Counted from the first letter of the stretch, positions 41,804-51,690 are shown. The stretch: 64,000 nt of DNA from Bacteroidales bacterium (GCA_028706295.1 JAQWBQ010000014.1:1-64000); one strand, 5' to 3'. Program-made: numbers and translations. The notes: generated from the letters alone by a model not told the origin.

Positions 41804-43015
41804 TTATCGAGAAGGATTTTCCTGACTGAGCAGGTTAATCGTGAACCAGGCGAGCATTTCCATGCCTGTTGCGATGGAATCCTCATCCACATCAAAGGTA
41901 GCGGTATGCAGGTTTGAGTTTATTCCCTGGCTCTGATTCCGGATACCGAGGCGGAAGAGGCAGGAAGGCACTTTCGCAGCATAATAGGCAAAATCTTCAG
42001 CGGTCATACGTTGTTCCAGGGTCTTTACTTTATCCGTTCCCAAATACTCCCGGGCAAGGATTTCGAGGTGCAGGGTAAGATCCGGATCGTTATAGAGGAA
42101 GGGATAGCCGGGAGCGATCCTGACATCGCAACTTCCTCCCATTCCCGACGCTATCGAGACGGCCATTTTCCGGATCCGTTCATGAACCTCCTTTCGCCAG
42201 GTTTCATTGTATGTTCTGACTGTCCCATCCAGCGTGACTTCGTCGGGTATAACATTGGTACGACCATTCCCCATGATTTTTCCGAAGGAGATCACAGTAG
42301 GCATTACCGGATCGGCATTACGACTCACGATCTGCTGAAGCGCAACAACGATGTGGGAAGCAATCAGGACGGGATCGATGACCTGGTTCGGAGTTGCTGA
42401 ATGTCCTCCTTTTCCTTTCACGGTGATATAGATTTCGTCGGTCGAAGCCATGTATGGTCCCGGCTTCAATCCGATCTCCCCGGCATCCAGGTTATTGATC
42501 ACGTGCTGACCGATCACAAATTCAGGCGCCGGATTTTCCAATACTCCGGCTTCGATCATAGCGATGGCGCCACCGGGGAAGGTCTCTTCAGAAGGCTGGA
42601 AAATCAGTTTCACGGTACCGGTAAACGCGGAGGTGAGACCGGCCAGGATCTTTGCGGCTCCCAGGAGGCAGGCCATGTGAACATCATGACCGCAGGCATG
42701 CATGACTCCCGGAATGGTAGAGGAATATTCCGTCAGGCTGATCTCTGTAACGGGCAGGGCATCCATGTCGGCCCGGAGGGCAATGCACCGTGCGGATGGG
42801 TTGCGGCCTTCAATGAATCCGACAACCCCGGTACCGGCTATCTCTTTCTGATACCTGATCCCGTACGCATCGAGTTTTTGGCATATAAATTCGGCGGTCT
42901 TTACTTCCAGGCACGACAGTTCCGGGTAGCGGTGCAAATGGCGCCGGATCCCAATGATTTCATCCTTTATGGAAGCAGCAGACTTACCGATTTTCAATTT
43001 CAGTGATTCATCCAT
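41804..43015 (-). CDS. M20-family amidohydrolase (hippurate/IAA-amino acid hydrolase-like)
   Basis: This 403-aa zinc/manganese peptidase-fold hydrolase is expected to cleave N-acyl amino acids. Metal ligands are seen in MHACGHDVHMA (Cys and His), FQPSEETFPGG (Glu pair), VIGQHV (His) and SNLHTATFDVDED near the C-terminus. The ADMDALP motif precedes them. The dimerisation lid is at about 180-290. The frame is open to 43114, but a TATCTTTG promoter element at 43037-43044 implies a start near 43030, and ATG 43015 (MDESLKLKIGK) gives the family N-terminus. It is the first gene of the operon with the TPR protein and rsmA. Confidence 0.88.
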   Translation of the reverse strand: MDESLKLKIGKSAASIKDEIIGIRRHLHRYPELSCLEVKTAEFICQKLDAYGIRYQKEIAGTGVVGFIEGRNPSARCIALRADMDALPVTEISLTEYSSTIPGVMHACGHDVHMACLLGAAKILAGLTSAFTGTVKLIFQPSEETFPGGAIAMIEAGVLENPAPEFVIGQHVINNLDAGEIGLKPGPYMASTDEIYITVKGKGGHSATPNQVIDPVLIASHIVVALQQIVSRNADPVMPTVISFGKIMGNGRTNVIPDEVTLDGTVRTYNETWRKEVHERIRKMAVSIASGMGGSCDVRIAPGYPFLYNDPDLTLHLEILAREYLGTDKVKTLEQRMTAEDFAYYAAKVPSCLFRLGIRNQSQGINSNLHTATFDVDEDSIATGMEMLAWFTINLLSQENPSR

Positions 43016-43036
43016 GATCCTTGATAAAAAGCCTGT

Positions 43037-43044
43037 CAAAGATA
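43037..43044 (-). promoter_or_regulatory. -7 element (TATCTTTG) for the M20-TPR-rsmA-TMTC operon
   Basis: The minus strand reads TATCTTTG, a perfect TAnnTTTG match 22 bp before ATG 43015. The -33 region is imperfect. It sets the start of the first gene. Confidence 0.55.
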
Positions 43045-43123
43045 GGGATTGTTTGGATGAGATATGAACAAATCGTTCAGGGAGTTTCGGGATTCTGCTG
43101 AAAAATAGCGCCATCAGCGATCA

Positions 43124-46100
43124 TTACAGGATAATGACCCGGATCACTGAGGTCGTGTTTTCCGACACTATTTTTACGAAGTAACAACCCGACCGGAGCG
43201 TGCCAAGGTTCATTTCAAAACCATTGCCATTTCCGGCACAATACGTTTCAACTACCTTCATCAGGACTCCCTGTGTATTGAATATCTTTATATTCAGATT
43301 TCCGGTTATATCCGAGAGGGGCGCCACCGTGATCCGGTCATGTGCGGGATTTGGATAGATCCTGAAAGGATGGTCGGCTGTGGGCGATTCCAGGCCGGAA
43401 CAATTATTCACGGAAATATAGGCCTTCTTAAACAATGTCCTTGTAATGGTTCCATCATCGACCGTAAGGCTTACATCATAGGTTCCCGGGAAGGGGTAGC
43501 GTACCACCGGACAGCTATCCTGGCTCGTTGCAGGGGATCCGCCCGGGAATTCCCAGATCCTTGACTGTATTCCATCGAAGGAATCGTCGGTAAAACGGAT
43601 TTCACGGTCGTTACAGATGACTGTCTGATCCGCGTGAAAAAGTGTATGGGGGCCGCCGGTGCTGATTCCGAAGAAATCAAGGTATTTCTTCATCAGGTTT
43701 TTAAGGGTTGAACGATCGTTATTTCCTGAAATTGCGCCGAATTCCGTCAGGGTTCCGATGGTCTTATAATCCACGGCGTCATACGAAACTTCGAGGCACT
43801 TCGGGGGATCATCGGTATTCGCCAGGGTGGTTATCGCCGGCGGAATCGGGTTGAAGTGGTAAAAAGCGAATCCCAAATCCCCGATGTTTGTAAACGAAAG
43901 TGAATCGGTATAGGTATCGGCCACTCCGTTGATTTCAGGAAGAAAATAGATGGGGGAGCTTTCGGAGGAATACCTGAACCAGGGATGCAGGGGAGTATTG
44001 TTGAGGTTATGCCAGGTGTTGTATCCCTCCATGTATAAATTTCCATTCTTCATCAGATAGGGAACCAGGGTGCCCGCCTCATAAACGGTAAGGGTATGGG
44101 AAGTCTGGTAGGACCCAAGGATCAGGAAAATGCTTTGATACCGGTCGTAATCGAAGGGTATTTCACGGATGGTATCATACGGAACAGCCAGACTGTCGAG
44201 CGCATCGATCATGGCCATTTTCGAATCGGTCTTACGCGACAGATTGACAACAGCCACCGGGATCCGGCCGATGACCAGGTCATCCTCCCGCGACAGATTC
44301 AGGTCGGTTTGATCGGTAAGGTTCACCTTAATCTTTGATATATGGCCATAACTGGCGTTGCGTGATGCTTTTAACAGCACGCTGAAGTATTGACGGGTAG
44401 CGGGGTCCAACTGTTCCAGATGAATGGATGGCGGAGTGATAAAGCTGATCAGGGAATCGGGGCAGACGAGATCCAGGTCGGCATGGATACAGGAAAGCGT
44501 CCCCGTATTTTCCAGCGGAATCACCAGTTCTGCTACCTCGCCGGGTTCCAGCCGGTTGTCGGCGCCATCGCGGATACAAGGCTGACCGATTACCATTTCC
44601 ATCGCGGCGACTTTTAACGTTATAGATTTCTCCCATTTTTCAGTACCCGAAATCGCGCTTATACGAAAGGTCGCCGGTTGCCCGTCGGGCTGTGGATGAA
44701 GCAATGTGAAGGCGAATGCCGAAGGCACAGTTACGGAATCGCCGGCATCAATCCGGTCGATGTGATACCCGGTCTCGGTGACCGCCGAAAGGGTATCGGA
44801 TGAACTCAGGGTCAGGTCGAGGTTCAAAACCGGCGACGGTCCGCTGTTTTTGATCTCCAGTTTCAAGTTCGCCGGTTCCCCGTAATGATACCGGTCGATG
44901 TCGCCTGATTTCACATGGTGACCGATTGTCAGTCCCCCCGACAGCATCAGGGTAGTGGTGGCTGTAATCTTTCCGGCATCCTCCACGGTAATGGGAATAT
45001 CGTTAATCTGCTGCAGATCCGGTTGGGTTATGGTCAGCAAACCGCCTGACGAGAGGGTCAACCCGTCGGGAAGTTTCAAGGGGCGGTAAGCATAGCTTTT
45101 TCCTGAAAGTTCATTTGCATCCCACCGGGTATGCAAATCAAACCGCCGGTCATCACCTCCGGATACGCCATAATAGGCGCTCAGAATGACATTCTGATTA
45201 TCCATGGTACCGTAACAGAATTCAAAATGGCCGTCAGCGTACAATATCAGGGCAAAATCATCAACCGTCGTAGTGACATATCCTTCAACCGAGACTTTCC
45301 AGCGTATGACCGCGTGGCTGGAATCGGCAACGTACCAGATTCCGTCGTTTTTATTATCCTGGTAAGTAAAGTTCTGATTGAAGGCCGGTGCTATAAGCGG
45401 AAAGGTCCGCATCATATTCAGTTCCTCGGTTACGTAAAGTCCGGGCAGGAACAAGGGCTCAAATGTGACAAACCCGTAATGATTGATATACAGGGTGTCG
45501 TAACTTCTGCCGTAAAAAGGAAATGAAAAAGGAAGGGGCACCGTTTCAAAGGATCTGAATTCATAATGGTGGAGGACGGAGGTACCGGTGATGGCGGGCA
45601 TGGGTTTACTGACGGCCTGTACCGACCAGGGCAGGTCGCAATACCAATGGTACGGAACGGTTCCCCCGGCAGCCTGGAGTTGGACCTGGTAGGGCAACGG
45701 ACCCGAAACCGGCGGCAATTCACGGGTAGTGATAGCCAGATGGGGTTTGTTCATCACAGCCACAACCGAAACCGCGGTCAGCCCGTTATCAGTGATGGGC
45801 GTTTCGGCCGGGCCTGCCGGGTACGATGTGACCCCGTCGCGGTAATTGAGAAAGGTTACGTTGTTGATCTTACCGGTTCCGATATGTTCGGGGTCCCGCT
45901 CTTCGACCAGGATGAAGTAGCGGGCAATGGCTCCTTCCGGCACGAAGTTGAGGAGGGAGGTCACATCAAGTCCGATTTCAATGTTTTTATGTTCAGGAAG
46001 TGTATCAACACCCTGCATGTAATGATCGCCGCCCTGGAAGCTGAAAATAGGAAAATCGATCAGGTGTTCCGGTAGATTATGCAGGGTATCCAGGCTCACA

Positions 46101-47200
46101 CCTGCACGGATCCGGATCCTTTTCCGCAGGTTATAAGTCAGATTGATTTTCGCGGTAAGGAGGGGTTTGTAAGCGGTGTCGGCATCCATGACAAATACGG
46201 TATTATTCCAGATACCCCCGTTTTCATAAGTCATTGCAAAGGAACGATACATCGCGTACACATAACCGACGTCGCACCACCAGGTTCCGTAAGAGTTAGC
46301 GATTTTAAAGGCTCCGAATTCCCAATCGCGGGCATCCACGATTCCATCTCCGGTAATGTCAAGATCGTTGGTATATTTTCCATCCTGGTTAATGTCGAAA
46401 CGCACCGAATCGTTGTACCCGACGATGGTCATTCCGTGGGTCGGGTCTGCATACCAGCCGGTCACTAAATGCTTCCCCTCCTCGGGTGTTCCCGGTGCAA
46501 ATACCGGCATGTTGTACAAGGTGGCGCTGCTTGTCGAAAAGCACCCTACTCCCCCGGTCGCCGATCCATCGAGATGATCAAAAATGTAATTCTTGAGTGT
46601 GTTTATCCCCTCCGCACTGTTCACTTTAATACCGGAAACTGATTTGAGATGATTGAACATCCCCCGGTAATATTTTTCATACCCCGAAGGCCAGCCCAGC
46701 TCAGTCAACAAGGTGTCGAGCCCATAGTCGGGCGACGTCATATGACCCTGTTGCCGGATAACCTCGAAGCTTTGCAGGAATGAAACTCCCTCGTACTGTT
46801 CACCGCTGTTCATAAAATTCCAGGTGTAATGCGGTGGATAGCTGTTTTCCCAGTACCAGCCGTGTTGATCGCGCAAGCGGTTGATCTCGTAACCAAAAAC
46901 ATACGAAACGCCGCAATGCTGCTGGCAACTGTAAAACATATGCTGATCGCGTATACCCGGCCAGTAAATAAGCTGGGAATTATCAACGGCAACCGGCAGC
47001 GATCTGTTGCGGTACTTTTCGGGTAAAGTCAACACGGGGATTTTCATGGCGGTAATTGAATCGCGTCTCCTTGCTTCAGCGGGATATACCCAGTTGCTTT
47101 CGCGGTCGGTCACCACCTGTCCCGTGAGATTGCCCCCGAATGCGAGGAGCATCAGGAGTAGTAATAACTGAGCCGTGTTAAGGTTCCTGTCGAGGTTCAT
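43124..47200 (-). CDS. T9SS type A cargo with N-terminal papain-like (C1) peptidase domain
   Basis: This 1358-aa secreted protein has a signal peptide (1-28), then a papain-fold domain (about 75-345). It carries Gln86 (IRDQHMF), probable nucleophile Cys92 (FYSCQQHCGVSYVFGYE), His in THGMTIVGYND and Asn in IANSYGTWW, the full C1 catalytic set. A calcium-type insert DINQDGKYTNDLDITGDG precedes the Asn. The middle is beta-rich, with Ig-like and CARDB-like domains (NSGPSPVLNLDLTLSS; ENTGTLSCIHADLDLV). A PKD domain (about 1190-1275, WEFPGGSPATSQDSCPVV, GTYDVSLTVDDG) comes before the C-terminal T9SS type A domain (FRIYPNPAHDRITV). It should be a surface or secreted protease. Confidence 0.88.
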   Translation of the reverse strand: MNLDRNLNTAQLLLLLMLLAFGGNLTGQVVTDRESNWVYPAEARRRDSITAMKIPVLTLPEKYRNRSLPVAVDNSQLIYWPGIRDQHMFYSCQQHCGVSYVFGYEINRLRDQHGWYWENSYPPHYTWNFMNSGEQYEGVSFLQSFEVIRQQGHMTSPDYGLDTLLTELGWPSGYEKYYRGMFNHLKSVSGIKVNSAEGINTLKNYIFDHLDGSATGGVGCFSTSSATLYNMPVFAPGTPEEGKHLVTGWYADPTHGMTIVGYNDSVRFDINQDGKYTNDLDITGDGIVDARDWEFGAFKIANSYGTWWCDVGYVYAMYRSFAMTYENGGIWNNTVFVMDADTAYKPLLTAKINLTYNLRKRIRIRAGVSLDTLHNLPEHLIDFPIFSFQGGDHYMQGVDTLPEHKNIEIGLDVTSLLNFVPEGAIARYFILVEERDPEHIGTGKINNVTFLNYRDGVTSYPAGPAETPITDNGLTAVSVVAVMNKPHLAITTRELPPVSGPLPYQVQLQAAGGTVPYHWYCDLPWSVQAVSKPMPAITGTSVLHHYEFRSFETVPLPFSFPFYGRSYDTLYINHYGFVTFEPLFLPGLYVTEELNMMRTFPLIAPAFNQNFTYQDNKNDGIWYVADSSHAVIRWKVSVEGYVTTTVDDFALILYADGHFEFCYGTMDNQNVILSAYYGVSGGDDRRFDLHTRWDANELSGKSYAYRPLKLPDGLTLSSGGLLTITQPDLQQINDIPITVEDAGKITATTTLMLSGGLTIGHHVKSGDIDRYHYGEPANLKLEIKNSGPSPVLNLDLTLSSSDTLSAVTETGYHIDRIDAGDSVTVPSAFAFTLLHPQPDGQPATFRISAISGTEKWEKSITLKVAAMEMVIGQPCIRDGADNRLEPGEVAELVIPLENTGTLSCIHADLDLVCPDSLISFITPPSIHLEQLDPATRQYFSVLLKASRNASYGHISKIKVNLTDQTDLNLSREDDLVIGRIPVAVVNLSRKTDSKMAMIDALDSLAVPYDTIREIPFDYDRYQSIFLILGSYQTSHTLTVYEAGTLVPYLMKNGNLYMEGYNTWHNLNNTPLHPWFRYSSESSPIYFLPEINGVADTYTDSLSFTNIGDLGFAFYHFNPIPPAITTLANTDDPPKCLEVSYDAVDYKTIGTLTEFGAISGNNDRSTLKNLMKKYLDFFGISTGGPHTLFHADQTVICNDREIRFTDDSFDGIQSRIWEFPGGSPATSQDSCPVVRYPFPGTYDVSLTVDDGTITRTLFKKAYISVNNCSGLESPTADHPFRIYPNPAHDRITVAPLSDITGNLNIKIFNTQGVLMKVVETYCAGNGNGFEMNLGTLRSGCYFVKIVSENTTSVIRVIIL

Positions 47201-47302
47201 TTTAATATGGTTTCACATGGATGGGCCATGACGAATTAAGAAAAGTCCGTTTTCAGGATCCGATATCATCTGATGACACTAAGGTTTTTCCGGTAGATTA
47301 TA

Positions 47303-47318
47303 AGACCGGCGCCGGTCT
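47303..47318. promoter_or_regulatory. Perfect 16-bp palindrome, candidate operator
   Basis: AGACCGGCGCCGGTCT is fully self-complementary and lies in the divergent region between the T9SS protease and PP2C genes. It falls about 15-30 bp inside the transcript expected from the minus -7 element at 47340-47347. The GC-rich palindrome in an AT-rich spacer suggests a dimeric repressor site or a cruciform/hairpin. Confidence 0.4.
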
Positions 47319-47339
47319 AAAATAGTTGCCTGAGTTCTG

Positions 47340-47347
47340 CAAAGGTA
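47340..47347 (-). promoter_or_regulatory. -7 element (TACCTTTG) for the T9SS protease
   Basis: The minus strand reads TACCTTTG, fitting TAnnTTTG. The leader to ATG 47200 would be about 130 nt and include the 47303-47318 palindrome. The -33 element is weak. Confidence 0.4.
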
Positions 47348-47361
47348 TTGCGAAAAGAATG

Positions 47362-47369
47362 TATTTTTG
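47362..47369 (+). promoter_or_regulatory. -7 element (TATTTTTG) for the PP2C gene
   Basis: TATTTTTG fits TAnnTTTG 34 bp before ATG 47404. No TTG is at the ideal distance. It nearly overlaps the divergent minus element. Confidence 0.45.
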
Positions 47370-47403
47370 AACATCGGTGAAATTCTCTTTTTAATTCGCA
47401 CCC

Positions 47404-49413
47404 ATGGACCGGTTTACGACAGCACATCACTCCACCACAGGCCTTCGGGCTAAAAATGAGGATGCCTTCCTGGTGAAGGAGCTGTGCGATCGTGGATTGT
47501 TTCTTGCAGTCGCCGACGGACTGGGGGGTCAACCGCATGGGGAAGTCGCAAGCAACGCGGCACTGGAAGCCATTCAGCAATATCTGACCCGGCTCCATCC
47601 CGACACCCTGAAAATTGAAAACCTCCGGAAGATCCTATCCGAATGTTTTGAGCTTGCACAGTACACCATCCGGAAGCGGGTCATGGACGATGATACCTTC
47701 CGGGGAATGGGAACCACGCTTTCAGCGGTCCTGATCTGTGAAGATTCCTATGTCATCGGGAACATCGGCGACAGCCGGGTTTATCTTATCGGACCCGATT
47801 ACAGCCGGCAGATGACCATCGATCACACTTATATCGGTGAATTTGAGCAAAAATATCATGAACGCGTTTCCCTCGAATTCAGTCAGCGCTATGGCAACAT
47901 TCTGACCCGGGTGGTTAACGGGCAGACCGACCGGCCCGATATTTTTCCTGTGGGTGAAGATTTGTTTACGCTTCACGAAGGTGAAACGCTGCTCTTGTGT
48001 ACCGACGGGTTAATCCTTGATAAAAGTTCACGCGAACCGGAGTTTATGGCCGCCCAGGTAAGGATTTCAAAGAGCCTGACGGAGGCAGTCTCCAACCTGG
48101 TCAGGTATACGACTGAAAAAGGTTCCACCGATAATATCACAGTGATCCTCGCACGGCGTAACTTCACGGCTCCCGAGAAGCCGCCGGCCCCGGTAAAAAA
48201 AGCTCCTCCTGCAACAGATAATGTTCCACCTGTTCGGGTCCCAGACCTGAAGCCACCACTGGAAAAAAAAGGAATTCCGGATCCCAAGAACCGACCGCCC
48301 CTTTCGCCCCATATCCCCGGAGCCATCCCTCGTACCGGCCGTTACCCGGCAGGTTCGCCGACGAAGTCAGAGCGGCCCAATCCTACCGGGATCCCCTATT
48401 TCTATTCCGGTTCTCCTGCTGTCCCCAAATCGCCGCCTGTAAAAAGTCCGCCTCCGCCTGATCCCCTGGCGCTCTATTACGGAAAAATCAAAGCATCGAA
48501 AGCGGAGGATACCTCAAAGGATCAGTTAAAACAGTCGCCTCCGCTGCAGACTCTTGCAGACGTACCTCAAAAACCCACCCATTCTTTTCGTAACAAGACC
48601 CTGAACCTTATCGGGCTGGTTATCCTTGTTGCCCTTTCAGGATTGGCTATCCTAAGCATTTTCGATATCAGCCTGTTTAAAAAAGAGGAAATCCAGTCGG
48701 GGCAGCGCATACTTTACGACGGCAAACCCGTGGTCGCTACCGATGGTACAGCCACTGCAGACGGGAGAAGCCTCCTTTTTTCCCCTGAGAGTGTGAATGC
48801 ATCAAGGGAAAAGTACCTGTTGGTCTTGTCCCACATTCTGACCCAGGGATTCAACTTCCAATACCTGAAGGCAGTTATTACCGATCTCAGGAATATCCGA
48901 CCCTCCTACCTGACCGATATCCGGATCGTTTCATGGGCAGATCTGCAAAGGGAAAATCTAATTGAAAAGGGCACCCCTCCGCAGGTAGCGCTCGTTCAAC
49001 CCGGACTTATTATCAGTGCAACCGACTCCAATAAATTTTTAACCCTCCGGTATGAACGCGATATGGAAGGTTCGACCGACAGCATCGACTACATATCGAA
49101 AAGCGCCGTACATTTCTTTTCCTCCGGGCTTGCTATTATTGCAGGGAAGTATTTTGATGCCGCGTTTCTGGTCCGGATGGTTGAAAAAAATGTGTTCTAT
49201 GTTGTGACCTATGACCCTGAAGGAGCCGTAGTGGAAAATCCGCTTGGATTTAACCCGGAGATGGGGTCACTGGCACTGCTCAATCGCCCGGCACCATGCA
49301 GTAATTCACAACTGACACCCACGTTTGCCACCTACCGCAATCAACCCGTCATCGACATCACCTGTCCCCTGCCCGACGCCCGCGGATGCTTCCGGATCGG
49401 ACTGCCCTGGTGA
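47404..49413 (+). CDS. PP2C-family Ser/Thr phosphatase with membrane anchor and C-terminal extracytoplasmic domain
   Basis: This 669-aa protein has an N-terminal PP2C domain (about 1-255) that removes phosphate from Ser/Thr. Metal-binding motifs are present: GLRAKNEDAF, VADGLGGQPHGEVAS, GTTLSAVLI, NIGDSRVYLI, LLLCTDGLI and STDNITVIL. A long Pro/Lys-rich linker (about 258-370) is followed by one transmembrane helix (LNLIGLVILVALSGLAILSI, about 398-417) and a C-terminal domain of about 245 residues outside the cytoplasm that I do not recognise. The layout resembles a receptor-type phosphatase. No partner Ser/Thr kinase is visible nearby. Confidence 0.88.
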   Translation: MDRFTTAHHSTTGLRAKNEDAFLVKELCDRGLFLAVADGLGGQPHGEVASNAALEAIQQYLTRLHPDTLKIENLRKILSECFELAQYTIRKRVMDDDTFRGMGTTLSAVLICEDSYVIGNIGDSRVYLIGPDYSRQMTIDHTYIGEFEQKYHERVSLEFSQRYGNILTRVVNGQTDRPDIFPVGEDLFTLHEGETLLLCTDGLILDKSSREPEFMAAQVRISKSLTEAVSNLVRYTTEKGSTDNITVILARRNFTAPEKPPAPVKKAPPATDNVPPVRVPDLKPPLEKKGIPDPKNRPPLSPHIPGAIPRTGRYPAGSPTKSERPNPTGIPYFYSGSPAVPKSPPVKSPPPPDPLALYYGKIKASKAEDTSKDQLKQSPPLQTLADVPQKPTHSFRNKTLNLIGLVILVALSGLAILSIFDISLFKKEEIQSGQRILYDGKPVVATDGTATADGRSLLFSPESVNASREKYLLVLSHILTQGFNFQYLKAVITDLRNIRPSYLTDIRIVSWADLQRENLIEKGTPPQVALVQPGLIISATDSNKFLTLRYERDMEGSTDSIDYISKSAVHFFSSGLAIIAGKYFDAAFLVRMVEKNVFYVVTYDPEGAVVENPLGFNPEMGSLALLNRPAPCSNSQLTPTFATYRNQPVIDITCPLPDARGCFRIGLPW

Positions 49414-49436
49414 AAAAGGTTTCAACTTTCTCAGAG

Positions 49437-49490
49437 GGTATGAGTTAATGAGGGTATGAGTTAATGAGGAAATGAGGGAATAAATGGAAA
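49437..49490 (+). repeat. Short direct repeats after the PP2C gene
   Basis: A 16-bp unit GGGTATGAGTTAATGA occurs twice, then decays to GGAAATGAGGGAATAAATGG. It lies between the convergent ends of the PP2C and lipocalin genes, beginning about 24 bp after the PP2C stop. Confidence 0.75.
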
Positions 49491-49541
49491 TATTACAGGC
49501 TCTCTTTTTTAAAAACTAAGTGGGTAGTTGGGGGGTTAATT

Positions 49542-50093
49542 TTATTTGTCATGGACAATCCACAGAAGATCTGAGGTTTTGTAACCACAGTCCTTTGCAA
49601 TTTTCAGGTAGTTAATTTTAATATCGTCCGGTACACGCGTCTCCCGGGAAAGAATCCACAGTAACTTTAAACTTGCTCCGGCTACCAATGCGTACCGGTA
49701 ATCCGGATCGATTGCAATTACATTATATCCTGAATAAAAAGGACCAAAAAATGAGACTTTAAGCATTCCAATATTATCATTGCCGACAAATTTTGCCTTC
49801 CCGTTTGCTTGTTTCCATTCTCCCTTTTTGGGGTTATATCCTCTGTTGATAACCTTAATGGTTCCATCCGGATTTAAGGAATATTCAGCAGTTGTATTAT
49901 TCAAACCCCGTTCATACTTAAAATCCAGCCGGGCAATCTCGTACCATTTGCCAAGATACTTTTCTTTATTAAAAGGGCGGACAGCCGTCACACCATCGGG
50001 TATAGTAGAACAGGATAAAAATCCAATCATAAGGACACAGATATAAAGTAAAAGTAGGAAATTTCTTGTTGTTACCCTCAATTTTCCCATCAT
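49542..50093 (-). CDS. blc: Bacterial lipocalin, lipoprotein
   Basis: This 183-aa outer-membrane lipoprotein of the Blc/apolipoprotein D family binds lipids such as lysophospholipids. The N-terminus has a hydrophobic segment and lipobox (FLLLLYICVLMIGFLSC, lipidated Cys at about 28). The lipocalin signature is KYLGKWYEIARLDFKYERG, followed by TAEYSLNPDGTIKVINRGYN and the closing strands YVLSRE-like LLWILSRETRVPD. Length matches E. coli Blc (177 aa). It is downstream of the acyl-CoA carboxylase genes but separated by a small repeat tract. Confidence 0.92.
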   Translation of the reverse strand: MMGKLRVTTRNFLLLLYICVLMIGFLSCSTIPDGVTAVRPFNKEKYLGKWYEIARLDFKYERGLNNTTAEYSLNPDGTIKVINRGYNPKKGEWKQANGKAKFVGNDNIGMLKVSFFGPFYSGYNVIAIDPDYRYALVAGASLKLLWILSRETRVPDDIKINYLKIAKDCGYKTSDLLWIVHDK

Positions 50094-50107
50094 CGATGAA
50101 ATTGTAT

Positions 50108-50142
50108 AAAGGGATTAGATATTAGCGATTAGCGAATAGAAA
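50108..50142 (-). repeat. Repeat words of the ATTCGCTAATC family
   Basis: The minus strand reads TATTCGCTAATCGCTAATA followed by TCTAATCCC, the same word family as at 29085-29158. It begins about 20 bp after the stop of the carboxyltransferase gene, in the direction of transcription. Confidence 0.6.
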
Positions 50143-50160
50143 AAGTCAATAATTTTCTCT

Positions 50161-51690
50161 TTACAATGGAATATTCCCGTGTTTCTTAGCCGGATTTGTT
50201 TTGCTTTTATTTTGCGTCAGTTCCAGCGCCTGGATCAGTTTGGCGCGGGTCTGGCGCGGATAGATAATCTCATCGATATAGCCCAGTTCAGCCGCTTTAT
50301 AAGGGTTAGCAAAGGTATGCCGGTATTCCGAAACCGCTTCCGCGCGTTCTTGTTCGGCGAGTCTTCCTTTATGGATGATGTTGACGGCGCCTTCGGGTCC
50401 CATAACGGCAATTTCGGCCACGGGGTAAGCATAATTGACATCCCCTCCGATGTGTTTGCTCGACATCACATCATAGGCTCCGCCATAAGCTTTACGGGTG
50501 ATCACGGTGATTTTGGGAACCGTCGCTTCTGAAAAAGCATAAAGCAGTTTTGCCCCGTGTTTGATGATCCCTCCGAATTCCTGCCGGGTCCCTGGCAAAA
50601 AGCCCGGAACATCAACGAACGTTACCAGCGGAATATTGAAGCAATCGCAGAATCTGACAAATCGTGCGGCTTTGACCGATGAATCAATATCAAGCACGCC
50701 GGCCAGAATGTCGGGTTGATTGGCTACCACACCGACCGGTTTACCTCCCAGCCGGGCGAAACCGGTGATGATGTTACGCGCGTAGTGCGGCATTACCTCG
50801 AAAAAGTTATGGTTATCAACCACCGTGGTGATGATCTCCTTCATGTTATAAGGCTTATTCGGATCGGCGGGGACTATGGTTTGCAGGTGTTCATCCTGTC
50901 GCATAACATCATCGGTGCAAGGGCTGGTCGGCGGATCTTCCATGTTGTTGGAAGGAAGAAAACTCATCAGTTCGCGGATCATCAGCACCACCTGTTCATC
51001 ATTTTCCGCGGCAAAATGAGCCACCCCGCTTTTTGAATTGTGGGTCATGGCCCCGCCCAGCTCTTCCATGGTAACCTCTTCATGGGTGACTGTTTTAATC
51101 ACTTCGGGGCCGGTTACGAACATGTAACCCGATTCCCTGACCATGAAGATGAAGTCGGTCATTGCCGGAGAGTAAACGGCGCCTCCGGCACAGGGACCCA
51201 GAATGGCGCTGATTTGCGGGATGACGCCTGAAGCCATCACATTCCGGTAAAAGATGTCGGCATATCCGGCCAGACTCTCCACGCCTTCCTGGATCCGGGC
51301 GCCGCCAGAGTCGTTCAACCCGATCACCGGCGCCCCCATGCGCATGGCCATATCCATAACCTTGACCACTTTATCGGCATTGGCACGGCTCATGGTTCCC
51401 CCGAAAACGGTGAAGTCCTGGGCAAAAACAAACACCAGCCTCCCGTCAATCTTTCCATAACCCGTCACCATTCCGTCGCCCGGGATTTTGTTTTTTTCCA
51501 TCCCGAAATCCGAACAACGATGGGTGACCAGTTTGTCCATTTCAACGAACGTACGGGCATCCAGCAGCGTCTGGATCCGCTCCCGGGCGGTCATTCGGCC
51601 CGCTTTGTGGATCTTTGCAATTTTCTCGGCTCCGCCTCCTGCTTCTGCGGCGCGATCTTTCTCTTCATAAATTCTGTAATGTTCCTCCAT
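50161..51690 (-). CDS. Acyl-CoA carboxylase carboxyltransferase subunit (PccB/MmdA-like)
   Basis: This 509-aa crotonase-fold carboxyltransferase moves the carboxyl group between biotin and an acyl-CoA, most likely propionyl-CoA. Conserved elements are [12 protein letters not shown], the first oxyanion loop [17 protein letters not shown], the glycine-rich [13 protein letters not shown], and in the C-terminal half [22 protein letters not shown] and [21 protein letters not shown]. It lies downstream of a biotin carboxylase and a biotin carrier gene, so the three form one complex. It might alternatively serve as methylmalonyl-CoA decarboxylase, but no membrane subunits are present, which favours the carboxylase. 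A 288-bp repeat region precedes it. Confidence 0.9.
   Translation of the reverse strand: MEEHYRIYEEKDRAAEAGGGAEKIAKIHKAGRMTARERIQTLLDARTFVEMDKLVTHRCSDFGMEKNKIPGDGMVTGYGKIDGRLVFVFAQDFTVFGGTMSRANADKVVKVMDMAMRMGAPVIGLNDSGGARIQEGVESLAGYADIFYRNVMASGVIPQISAILGPCAGGAVYSPAMTDFIFMVRESGYMFVTGPEVIKTVTHEEVTMEELGGAMTHNSKSGVAHFAAENDEQVVLMIRELMSFLPSNNMEDPPTSPCTDDVMRQDEHLQTIVPADPNKPYNMKEIITTVVDNHNFFEVMPHYARNIITGFARLGGKPVGVVANQPDILAGVLDIDSSVKAARFVRFCDCFNIPLVTFVDVPGFLPGTRQEFGGIIKHGAKLLYAFSEATVPKITVITRKAYGGAYDVMSSKHIGGDVNYAYPVAEIAVMGPEGAVNIIHKGRLAEQERAEAVSEYRHTFANPYKAAELGYIDEIIYPRQTRAKLIQALELTQNKSKTNPAKKHGNIPL

Noticed and set aside
45566..46075. A 169-codon plus-strand frame
   Set aside because: It is antisense to the T9SS papain-like protein and has low-complexity, non-protein-like composition.
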